Positions 33,826 through 45,800 of a DNA stretch of 64,000 nucleotides are shown here, one piece after another. The position numbers were made by a program, and so were the translations under genes. Origin of the DNA: Conchocele bisecta (Eukaryota; Mollusca; Bivalvia; Lucinida; Thyasiridae); the NCBI GenBank assembly GCA_029237695.1, contig CM055268.1, positions 57,249,131 through 57,313,130 on the forward strand. The letters are read 5' to 3'. A model generated the notes under the pieces. That model saw nothing but the letters and a program-made list of their open reading frames with translations, was not told the origin of the DNA and searched no databases. Within the stretch, counting starts at the first letter, position 1, and the number at the start of each line of letters is the position of its first letter.

Positions 33826-34359
33826 CAGTAACGAGTAGCCGCAGTGCAGGATGACATGTAACAATGGTCGACTGCATTGTCATGAAGCAGCATGCAATGT
33901 AGTGGCGGATATCTCCTTCCATAGTCTACAGCTACCGTAATAGCAGTATTGGGATACCATTTATTCTGGGAAAACATATACATGTAAATATATGATTTCC
34001 CACAATAAAATAGTGTCACACTGCTTGGGTTAGTATGAGGGGTTTCCCAAAACAAATGGTGTCCAAATATTAAGATTTATAAGGTACATAGGGGTTAATA
34101 AAAAATTTGAAAGACTTGTACGCCATGCTGCAAGACTGCTAGCAAATTCAGGTCACACTAATTGTAAAGACAAGTATGCCATTTTCTCATGGTGCGTCAT
34201 ATGTAGCTGGGAAACTATAGAATGATGTCTTACCGGGTACCCATTTTTTTCTATCATAATCGCACCGACTGTGGTACAAGAGTAGTAGAACAACACGTAT
34301 TAGTTGGAACACGCATATTAGGCATACTATACACAAGGATGAAGATAATACATGTGGAT
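33826..34359. other. No gene seen
   Basis: GAGGGGTTTCCCAAAACAAA near 34036 is one arm of the hairpin found complete at 40690. Otherwise unremarkable. Confidence 0.4.
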
Positions 34360-34680
34360 GTGTTTGTTTGTTTGTTGGGGTTTAACGGCCGATCAATAGC
34401 TAAGGTCATTTAAGGCCGGGTCAATGGTTTAGTACTAAATCCCATATATTACCTGTACAAGTACATGTACATGTTCAAGTACATGTACAATTGGGGGGTG
34501 GGGAATCCCAAAATCAGAACTGAATATTTACAATAAAAAAACAATTCAGCCCTGAAATCAGAATAATCCTGATATGATGCCAGGTCCTCGCCACACTAGA
34601 ATCACTTGGCCCCCTCCCAAAAGCAGTAGGATCAGTAATAATCTTACTACTTTTATAATGGGCAATAACCCAATTCAAAT
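34360..34680 (-). mobile_element. Family G SINE-like element
   Basis: GTTTGTTTGTTTGTTGGGGT at left through CAATAACCCAATTCAAAT. The head is replaced by a family E fragment (34683-34765). Confidence 0.7.
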
Positions 34681-34859
34681 AAATGTGAATGTGACTGGAG
34701 AAATGGGGCTTATCACACAGTCTGATCAGGATCTGCACTGTTCGCCATTCCATCAATGAAACACACGTTTATATAATAGGTAAACTTTTTAAAAAGAAAA
34801 ACAAGAAATATGGACTGTCGGTAAACAATGCCTGCTGTCGTGGCCGAAAAATGATGGTT

Positions 34860-35070
34860 TAACCCTTACAGTGCTGTCAATTAAAATGTGTTGTATGCTG
34901 TTTATTTTTTATTTTCCATTTTTCTTATCAAAAACATGATTTGCCAGCACTTTATAAACATTTTCAATGGAAATGATTCTAAAATGCTGCCAAACCATGT
35001 TTTTATTCAGAGAAAATACAAAATAAGAAACAGCAGACGACAATTTTCGGTTCCCGCCTTTTAAGGGTTA
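34860..35070. mobile_element. Family C fold-back element
   Basis: AACCCTTACAGTGCTGTCAA at left and TTTTAAGGGTTAA at right, with the AATGGAAATG core. Confidence 0.75.
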
Positions 35071-35256
35071 ATACCAAATTAGAATTTAAAGGCACGATTG
35101 GTTGATAGATGTCATTTATTGTACATGAAGCGAACAATTAAAGACAGTGGCTTTAATATCCGACGTTGCATGGGAAGTAAAAGTTGAAGTTTATATCATT
35201 TGTGCATAATCCAGTAACTTTTATTACATTAAAATACATTTCATTATCTTTCGTTA

Positions 35257-35617
35257 ATTAACCCTTTCAACACCACGGGCCTGTATAGTGGTATTGGCAA
35301 ACAGTGTAGATCCAGGATCTGCACTTTTTGAGAACAAAAACACCCCCTTTTCATAAATGGACCAGTCCGAAAATCATTTTGTCACAATTGGATTGGTTGC
35401 AAAATTAACATATCAATTTCATTCCCAGTTACTTTGGGGTGAAAATGATTTTCAGACTGGTCCATTTATCAAAAGAGGGTGTTTTTGTTCTCAAAAATAT
35501 TAAAATTACTTGCAAAAAGTGCAGGTCCTGATGAGACGGCTCGTCACGAGCCGGCTCATCTGGATCTACACTGTTTGCCAAAACCACTATACAGGCCTGT
35601 GGTGTTGTAAGGGTTAA
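35257..35617. mobile_element. Family H double (fold-back) element in the likely 3' flank of the ABCA gene
   Basis: AACCCTTTCAACACCACGGG at left and GTGTTGTAAGGGTTAA at right. The two halves are mirror images. On the gene strand, TTTATT words near 35115 and 35219 read as AATAAA and could serve polyadenylation. Confidence 0.65.
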
Positions 35618-35659
35618 TTAAAAAGAAATGTTTGAAATGAATGTAAGTCTATGGGATTT

Positions 35660-35922
35660 TCATTTTTTTATATCTATGGCCAATGATTGTACTATGGTAC
35701 AAACCTGGATTGGTAAACTGATAATCGGATAATCGCGATCCTCAGCTGTGGCCGAGTTGTCAGGAGCGACGGCGATATTTGTCTGGTGCAGAACGTCGCC
35801 GTCCATGTGTGGTGGGGTAACATACACGTTGCGCCCGGACAGTCGGTGTGGGTCGCGGATCAGGCCCACCATACTGCCCGCCATACTCAGCTCCTCATCC
35901 TCCAGCACGATGTCAGCCTTCT
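35660..35922 (-). CDS. ABCA1-like: ABCA window exon 15: variable cytoplasmic tail, probably terminal
   Basis: Starts after TGTTGTAG in phase with exon 14. It reads [20 protein letters not shown] and [18 protein letters not shown] and shows no match to the vertebrate tail that I recognise. Coding runs to TAA at 35660-35662, but CAG|GTTTGT at 35705/35704 is a fair donor and a further exon may exist. No strong candidate was found to the left, so I favour a terminal exon, weakly. Confidence 0.7.
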
Positions 35923-38900
35923 CTACAACATGCCATGGCCAGTAGCCTATTTCACCAACATTGCAAAGTATACTTTTCTAGCAAAGTATACTTTTGAGCG
36001 AGAAATTTTCAATTTTAGGATAAATTTATTAATTTTTATTATACTGAATTTATTACATTATCACAGCCATTATGGCTGTGATAATGTAATAAATTCAGTA
36101 TAATAATTCTGCATATATATGCAGTCGTTAGTTCTACATGTATATGAAATAATGCTTTTCGGGAAAAATAAATGATTTCTCCCTCAAAGTATACTTTGCT
36201 AGAAAAGTATACTTTGCAATTTTGATGAAATCGGCTACAGAGGTTATAACACTTGAACCATTTCTCCTGCCATAAATTTTCTCAAGCAATGTGTCATTGC
36301 TATTTTCACACACTTGGCATAAAGTCTGGGTTTCAGAACACTGGCTCCATGATTAGAGTGTGAAAGTAAGCTGACCATTGTCAACGTATCAAAGTGTCAT
36401 TTGTTTGCCCATGTTGGCAGTTGTCGGGGATAATCTGGTATAGTATTGATAGGATACAATCATTTGCAGCAGTTGCAGAGATGGTACGCAAAACCTTAAT
36501 ACAAACTTCTAAGCAATTTGACATTGACCTTGGGCATGCAGGCCACATGGGTGGGCTATGGAATGAAAATATGGATCAGAGTAAACAAAAATATGAAGTT
36601 TGAAGTCAATCAGACTTAAGGTTGCAGAGATAATACGTACCTGAAAACTTTAACGCAAATCAGACGGACAGACGGACAACGCTAAACCTCATATGAGACA
36701 TGCCATGTGATTTTGTACCTTTGGACAGGGGACACTCAAAATCCCCTTCGTTCATAATCCCCTTCGCTGCTGAAAAATGACAGGGGTATCATAATCCCCT
36801 TCATAGTTTTGCAGGGACTATCATAATCCCCTTCATATTTTTGCAGGGGCTAATCATAATCCCCTCCATCAGTTTTGCAGGGGCTATCATAATCCCCTTC
36901 ATGATTTTAACAGGGCTATCATAATCCCCTCCATGGGAATGGGTTTAGTAAGGTCATATCAAATATCAATTTAATTGTGTGAAATAGCTTTAGTGTGATA
37001 TTTTAAATCTTAGACGACATCTGCGTAATTTCATTAAATAAGTTTACAAAAGTTACAATATTTTTCATAAATAAAATAAAAAGTAGATAAAATTTTCAAA
37101 GTACATGCGGAATATAATTCTACATGTCCTCTGAAAATTGTCTATTTTTTATGCCATTTACGGGAAATATTGTAAATTTTGTAAACGTATATTTCATGAA
37201 ATTACGCAGATGTCCGAAGATACCAAATCACATGGCGTGTCTCATATGCTGATACCGACATGAAGCGACGCTTACTTTTGTATCCCAAAAGGTCGTCTGA
37301 TAGTTCATCCATTTCGTCATCTGCTATGTCTGTCTGCTGTTTCGCAAAGTTGATAAACACCTACAATAAACAGGCCATTACACATCACACGTTTAATTAC
37401 TATAATAACCCCATTAGTAACTATTTGGATACAATCGGGACATGCCATGTGATTTTGTTCCTAAGAACAATGTGTGATTTTTCATGAAATATATTTACAG
37501 AAACTTTGATATTTTCTGTAAATGACATCGAAACAGGACAAAATTTTCAAAGCAAATGTGGAATTTGTCGACAGCATTTACAGGATGTATCATAATTTTT
37601 GTAAATAATTTCATGAGATATTGCACATGTTTTTATAGTCTGTTTCACGAAACCTGCCCAAATTTTACGGCTATATAAACAATGCAAAAACAATATTTTT
37701 TTCGATAATATTAAATTAAAGCAAAATTTAAGAATGAGCCTTCTTTTTATTTCGTGAAATTTGGTCAAATATTGATTTTATTGCGAAAACAAAATTTCCC
37801 CATGTTAAATCCCCATAGACATCTTCACGGAGTGAAGATGTCTATGGGGATTTAACATAGGGAATTTTTTTTGAATTTTAGAAATACTGGACTGATTTTG
37901 AAAATTTAACTTTTGTTTTCTTACCGGTAGTTAGATCATATCCAAGCTATCTAGCCAGGTTTCGGAGTCAATTTCCAAAATCTTTCGTTTTTTGAATCCT
38001 CCCACAATTTCTTACCACTTTTTCCCCCATGTTAAATTCCCATAGACAAATCAATTTTTCATAATGAAATCAATATTTGACCGAATTTCACGAAATAAAA
38101 AGAAGGCTCATTCTTAAATTTTCCTTTAATTTAATATTATCAAAAGAAATCTTGTTTTTGAATTGTTTATATGGCCGCAAAATTTGGGCAGCTTTCGTGA
38201 AACAGACAGTAGGTACAAAATCAATTTATTATGCGAAACACATATAAATAAATTGTGTTTACACACACCCGACCTAGTGGTTATATCGAGGATCTTGCAT
38301 GAGCCATGACTCAGATATTTAGTAAGCCAGTTTAATGATTTCATCAGGAATGAGATTATTCTTATGAATAAGGCTGGTCTATTAAATACAGTCTATTAAA
38401 CAGACCAGCCTTCTTCAATAGAAAAGCACCGTTCCTTATATATAAATATACCAGCCTTATTCATCAGAATAGCCTCGTTCCTTATTAAATACCCAGCCTT
38501 ATTCATAAACATAGCCTCGTTCCTTAATAGACCATCCTTATTCATAATAGCCTCGTTCCTTATGAATTAGAACCAGCTTTATTCATAAGAATAGCCTCGT
38601 TCCTTATTAAATAGACCAGCCTTATTCATAAGAATAGCCATGTTCTTTATTAAATATACCAGCCTTATTAATAAGAATAGCCTCGTTCCTTATTATTATA
38701 GACTAGCCTTATTAATAAGAATAGCCTCGTTCCTTATTAAATAGACTAGCCTTATTCATAATAATAGCCTCGTTCCTTATTAAATAGACCAGCCTTATTC
38801 ATAATAGCCTCGTTCCTTATTAAATAGACCAGCCTTATTCATTAGAATAGCCTCGTTCCTTATGAATTAGACCAGCTTTATTCAGAAGAATAGCCTCGTT

Positions 38901-41900
38901 CCTTATTAAATACACCAGTCTTATTCATGAGAATAGCCTCGTTCCTTATTAAATAGACCAGTCTTATTCATGAGAATAGCCTCGTTCCTTATTAAATAGA
39001 CCAGTCTTATTCATGAGAATAGCCTCGTTCCTTATTAAATAGACCAGTCTTATTCATGAGAATAGCCTCGTTCCTTATTAAATAGACCAGTCTTATTCAT
39101 GAGAATACCTCGTTCCTTATTAAATAGACCAGTCTTATTCATGAGAATAGCCTCGTTCCTTATTAAATAGACCAGTCTTATTCATGAGAATAGCCTCGTT
39201 CCTTATTAAATAGACCAGTCTTATTCATGAGAATAGCCTCGTTCCTTATTAAATAGACCAGTCTTATTCATGAGAATAGCCTCGTTCCTTATTAAATAGA
39301 CCAGTCTTATTCATGAGAATAGCCTCGTTCTGAGTCTATTACGTTCACACACACCTGATCCAGCGTGGTCTGGGACACCGAGTAATCCTCGATATTGAGC
39401 CTCTCTCGGACGGCCTCGATGTAGCCGAACACCGCGGAGAGCTTCACGTCAGACCCGAGCTGGTACTGCAGCATGTTGTGGTGCTTCTCCTTCAGTACGG
39501 AGCTTGGGAACTGGCCGTTGATGAACACCATGACTGGCTCCATATCCGGGGACTCGCCAGACACCCGCAGTATCACAGTGTAGCCATCACCAAACCTACA
39601 TGACATGCCATATAAACTTTCTATTTATGTAAATATCATTTCAAGTCTCAGCTGCCCGATCCTATTTTAACAAACTGCTGTAACTGCTAGCTATTCTAGA
39701 ATCACTCCTACTCAAATATCACATCACGTTGGCCAATCCCCCATATGATTTCATGAATAAAACGGTGTTACTGCTTGCTATTCTAGAATCACTACTGTCT
39801 GTTCCACGTTTTGCTGCCGACAATATTTTGGCCATTAAAAACATATAAAACTTAAACATATTTAAATTTAAGGACTTTTTCATCAATAACAAAAAAGTTG
39901 CACTCCCCAAAAAAAATTATTTGATGAAATTCTGTCAAATATTGATTTTATTGCGAAAAAAATATTTTTTTAAATAAATATTTATTTGTGGACCGATTTT
40001 CAAAATCTTTTGTTTTCTTAGTTAATACATCATGTCCAAGCTATCTAGCCAGGGTTCGGATGCAATTTTTTTACTCCTCCCCTACCTCTTCCCCCATGTT
40101 AAATCTTTTTTCGATATAAAATCAATATTTGATAGAATTGCATCAAACAATTTTTTTTGGGGAGGGTCACTCTTTTGTTATTGGTTAAAAAGTACTTACA
40201 TTTAAATATATTTTCAATTTAATTTGTTTAATAGCCAAAGGTTTGTGGAACAGACAGTAGTGTGATTCTAGAAAAGCTAGCAGTTACATTCAGTTCTTCA
40301 GGTAAAAGCACATGGTACATAGGTTTCTCAAGATCAAAGGGTAGCCATTACCAATCCTACACGACATGCGATATAAATCTTTCTAATTTATGTACATATC
40401 ACATCAAGTCTCCGTTTCCCAATCACAATGATTATCTTTTATGACAAACAGTTGCTACTGCTCGCTATTCTAGAATCAATACTCGGTAGTGAGTCTAGAA
40501 TAGCTAGCAGTAACAGTCAGTAGCTTATTTGACCAACATTACAAGTATACTTAACTTGCTAATTACACTTTGAGAGAGAAATTTTAAATTTAAGGATAAA
40601 TTTATTAATTTTTATTACCGGTATACTGCATTTATTACATTATCACAGCCATTTTGATGCAGTATCGTAATAACCCTAAATATTCGGACACCATTTGTTT
40701 TGGGAAACCCCTAGGGGTTTCTCAAAACAAATTGTATCCAAATATATTGTTACCGGTATTGTGATAAATCAATACATCGTGTACAACCATACAAATTCTA
40801 AACATTGGAAAAATCTTTGTTGTCGGACACCATATATTCTTATGTGTTTCCTACATTAAATTGAATCTGAAAATTCAGGGTTAATACGGCACTTTTTTTT
40901 CTGCGGGCTGCTACATGTATCATGTATACGGACCTGCTTTTGAGGTGCTGTATACTGCCCATACAGCGGAATGTACCATTCACCATAATGGCCAGCCGTC
41001 CACACAAGGCCTCGCACTCCTCCATACTGAAACACACACAATCGTAATATGAGACGAGCCATGTGATTCTGTACCCAAGAATATGTGCGATTTCTAATTA
41101 AAAATGTTGACCAAATTTAGTATATTTTCCGTGAATGCTGTCGAAAGTTGACAAAATTTTCATAGCAAATGCGGTTTTTAATTAAAAATCGTGACCAAAT
41201 TTACTATATTTTCCGTAAATGATGTTGAAAGTTGAAATTCAATTCCGCATTTGCTATGAAAATTTTGTCATCATGTTCTTAGGTACAAAATCACATGGCA
41301 TAGGATTTTATACCTAAGAAGAAACATATTCATGAAACATATTTACATACTCCAAACTGAAACACACACAATTGTAATATTGGTTCAACATTTATAAAGT
41401 TTAATTTTTTTTTTTAAATTAATTATTTTACAATGATAACAAAGATCTGCAAGAGCATGACAAAGCATGTAGCATTGATGGAATGGCGAACAGAGCAGAT
41501 CCTGATCAGATTGTGTGGATGCACAAGCTGATCTGGATTGCAAAACCGATAACACTGATCGCAAAACCGATAACCCTCACTTCTGCAGTCACAGCCACAT
41601 ATTCCTTTAACTTTTATAATATTTTTAAATGTTAATTATTTTACAATAATTACATAGATATACGATAACACTTATACAAATTCTTTTGTTGGCACAGATG
41701 ACAGCGTAACAGTGGTCTTTAATGTGGGAGGAAACCAGAGTACCTTGAGAAAATCTACTGTCGAAAATCTACTTTAGGAATGAATGGCCTTTTTGTGGAA
41801 TTTATCGGGGTATAAACTTGGAACTTCTGGCCTTTGTCCAGTATTCCCGCGACTTTTCCAAGTTTATATCCCCGATAAATTCCAAAAAAAGGCCCTTCAT

Positions 41901-42853
41901 TCCTTATATTTTCCGTTTTCTTAAGAATTATTTTAACTGCGCCTCACGGTTACGGAAAGTAGTTCAGCATGGGATATAAATTTTGGACAGAGACTTGCTA
42001 TGGGCCAATCAAATGTTAGGGAATTGTGTAAATATTTTTGTGCTGGAATTATTACCTCGACAAATGCACTCTTCCGCTTGTATTAGCGAGGACATTTTTG
42101 ATCTGGACGAGAGGTAATTTAAAGAGACGGTGCAGCATAAACACTATTAAAAACATATAGGAATGTATTCAGTTGAAAATGAGTGGAAAATTAAGAATTT
42201 GTCGAGGCATGCTTGTCCGATCTGGCGACCACCATAACATCTCGCATATTACCCAGGTCGGGAGAAAAAATACATTTTTGTTGTCTGCTGTTTATTTTTA
42301 TTCTCGATGAAAAAATGTTTTGACAGTGCATGAGAATTGTCTGGAATAATGTTCCCACTTTGAAGTCAACAACATTTACACCGACAACAGATGTTAACAA
42401 ATATGTGGTGGATGCATTCACATTTAATCATGTGTATGGGACAAGGATATTTCACCCTCATTTCTGAGAGCATATTCTCATCATTGTCAAGTAGCTGCAG
42501 ATATAAAAAAAGTGAAAGTGAAACTGAAGTCCTGTCTCTGACTAGCTCTTTCAGTAAGAAAGAGCTAGTCAGAGACGGGACTTCAGTTTCAAGTCGCATC
42601 CGAAAGACCAGTGGGATGGAAAAAATGGTACTTTTTCATGCGGGGATTGAACTCACACCATCCGGTATTGAAGTCAAGTTCATCAACTCATCCCTCGGAG
42701 AATAAGAAACATACTCTTATACCTGTGTGAGGTGAGAATGACGGAGCGACCATCGCGGACTATGTTGTTGATACAGTTCCACAGGAACCTGCGAGCCCCG
42801 GGGTCCATGCCTGTAGTTGGCTCATCCTGGCAATATGGCATGGGCAGGTAGTA

Positions 42854-42890
<37 letters not shown>

Positions 42891-45800
42891 GGTCCATGCA
42901 ACAACTAAGTGAAATGAGACCCGACATGTGATTTTGCACCCAAGAACATGTGCGATTTTTCATGAAAAATATTTACAGGAACTGATATTTGCTGTGAATG
43001 ACGTCAAAAGTTAACAAAATTTACATAGCAAACGCGCACTAAAATTCCTCATTTGCTATGTAAATTACGGAAAAATACAGTAAATTCTGTAAATATGATC
43101 GTGCATCTTCTTAACTAAAAATAAATCACATGGCCTGTCTCATGTGTTGCCCTGACTGGAGAAATGGTGCTTTTCTCAATTATGACCAGTGTAGCTCCTG
43201 ATGAAGTGACACAATCCAGCAGTCTGATAATGATCTATATTGCTTGTCAGGTTTTCATTGCTGCAATGGCAAACAATGCAGATTCTTATCAGTAATCCCC
43301 ATTTCTCAAGCCAGAGTGACATATACAGATGGGAATCTACCTGTATGGGCGCGATTGATTGATTAATTGTGGTTGTACGTTCAACGAACAAGGTGATAAT
43401 CATACAAAAGAGAACGTATCTGTATTTCTTTATCCATTAATCAAGACAAGACAATTTCAGATCAGTACCGATTTTATGTCGACCAAATGTCACATTTATC
43501 AGGTAACAAGCTTTGTGTTGGCTGAATACATACTGATAAGACAAAATTGACCTGATACGAACATCCTAGATACAACTAATTGAAAACTGACATTTCATTG
43601 GTCGAATGGTGTCACATAACGTTACCGAATGACGTCTTGTGTAATGACTCAATATAAACAACTGACCTTAGACTGAAATGGGTTAAGAAAACTCACCAGG
43701 AAAATGATCTGCGGGTTTCCAATGAGGGATATAGCAGTAGACAATTTCCGCTTGTTGCCGCCGGAGTAGTTGATGGCTATCTGGTTGGCGTGTTGGGAGA
43801 GGCCCAACCTTTGGATCGCCCAGTCGGCAACCTGTGGAACATCCAGTAGCCTATTTCATCAAAATTGCAACGTACAATGTATACTTATCTTGCTAAGTAC
43901 ACTTTGAGGGAGAAATTTTCAATTTGAGGATAAATTTATTATTTTTTATTATACTGAATTTATTACATTATCACAGCCATTTTGGCTGTGATAATGTAAT
44001 AAATTCAGTATAATAATTCTGCATACTTTTGATCATCAAATATATGCAGTCGTTAGTTCTATATGAAAAAAGGCATTTCGGGAAAAATAAATGATTTCTC
44101 CCTCAAAGTATACTTAGCTAGGTAAATATGCTTAGCAATTTTGGTGAAGTCTACTGCAGTAAGAATGACCGATTGTTTAGTGTCTGTTCCACATTTTGCT
44201 GCCGACGAAGTGTCAACAGAAAATAGTGGAATAGACAGTAAGCAATGCGACTTCAAACCGACACATTCAGCTAATTATGATTTTAAGGATGCCCTGGAAG
44301 TTTTATTAAGGAAAAATTATTTGTGATTTCCAATGTCGATAACCTATTTATAAGACTGGGGGCCGTTTCACTAAACTTCATACGACTAAAATGTTCGTAA
44401 GTGCAAAATTATAATAGTCTGTAAATTTCACACTAACAATGTTTTCTTATAAACAATTATTGGATTTACACTTTATATATGAACATTTTAGTCGTACAGA
44501 GTTTAGTGAAACGGGCGCCTGGTCTATACACAGAAAAAATATTCCATACCCAGGAAACTTTATAATCAGCGGCCCAGTACTCACATGTTTCACCTCATCC
44601 TCGGCTATGCCTCGTAGCCTGGCATAGAACCTCAGATGTTCCACTCCAGTAAGCAAGGGGTCCAGGGCGTCAAACTGGGGACAGTAGCCGATGTCACGTC
44701 GCACGGCCACCATGTCATTCAGGATGCTACATCGAGAATACAAGAAACTGATTTCACCAAAATTGCTAAGCATACTTAATATCTAGCTAAGTATATATAC
44801 TTCCAATTACTTTGGGGTAGCAATTTTCAAATTATGCATTAATTCATTGATAATTTTATTTAAAAAACATTTTCCAATGAAAACAATGTTTATGGTAATG
44901 TAATAAATAAAGAATATGACAGCTGCATAATTTTCATAATTAAATATAAGCAGGGATTTGTTCTATCTGAAATAATGCATTTCAGGTAAAAAATACATAA
45001 TTACTCCCTCAAAGTATACTTACCCTAGCTAGATAACTATACGTAGCAAGTTTGGTTAAATCAGCTACAGGCCATTGCCCTTGATATTAAGTTTATCACG
45101 CTCAGCTAGGAAACCAGTAGCCGATTTCATCAAAATTGCTAAGCATACTTATCCAGCTAAGTATACTTTGAGGGAGTAATCATTTATATTTCCCGAAATG
45201 CATTATTTCTTATAGAACTAACAACTGCATATATTTGATGATTAAAAGTATGCAGAATTATTATACTGAATGTATTACATTATCACAGCCAAAATGGCTG
45301 TGATAATGTAATAAATTCAGTATAATAAAAATTAATTTATCCTTAAATTGAAATTTCTCCCTCAAAGTGTACGTAGCAAGATAAGTATACTTTGCAATTT
45401 TTAATGAAATATGCTACAGTAGAATTCCCCAGCTTGCTTGCTGAGGATTTGCTACAGGTTTCATACCCGAGTCTGACTGACCCTTACAATGTTTAAGAAA
45501 AGTTTATCCGGTGTGGCCAGGAACAAACGTAGCATTTGCAAGGCTTGTCAAGAAATTCTGACCGTTTCATACCCAAGTCTGATCGACCTTTACAATACAT
45601 AAGAATAGCAGGCTAGTGTAATTTCACATCAAGTTTATTATATTAGGTGAGGCGAGGAAATTCGGAGAACTGAATTCAACATTTGCAGAAAATATCACAG
45701 TTTCTGTAATTATACTCCACGAAAAATTGCACATGTTCTTAGGTACAAATCACATGGCGTGTCTCATATGTGGTTCAGAATTACCTGTGGTCAGCAACGT

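Noticed and set aside
35660..35704. Firm call of the gene's stop codon at 35660
   Set aside because: A plausible donor precedes it and no transcript evidence is available, so it is reported as probable only.
38345..39335. CRISPR-like regular array
   Set aside because: Whole 43-bp units repeat with no unique spacers, and the context is an animal intron, so this is a satellite.
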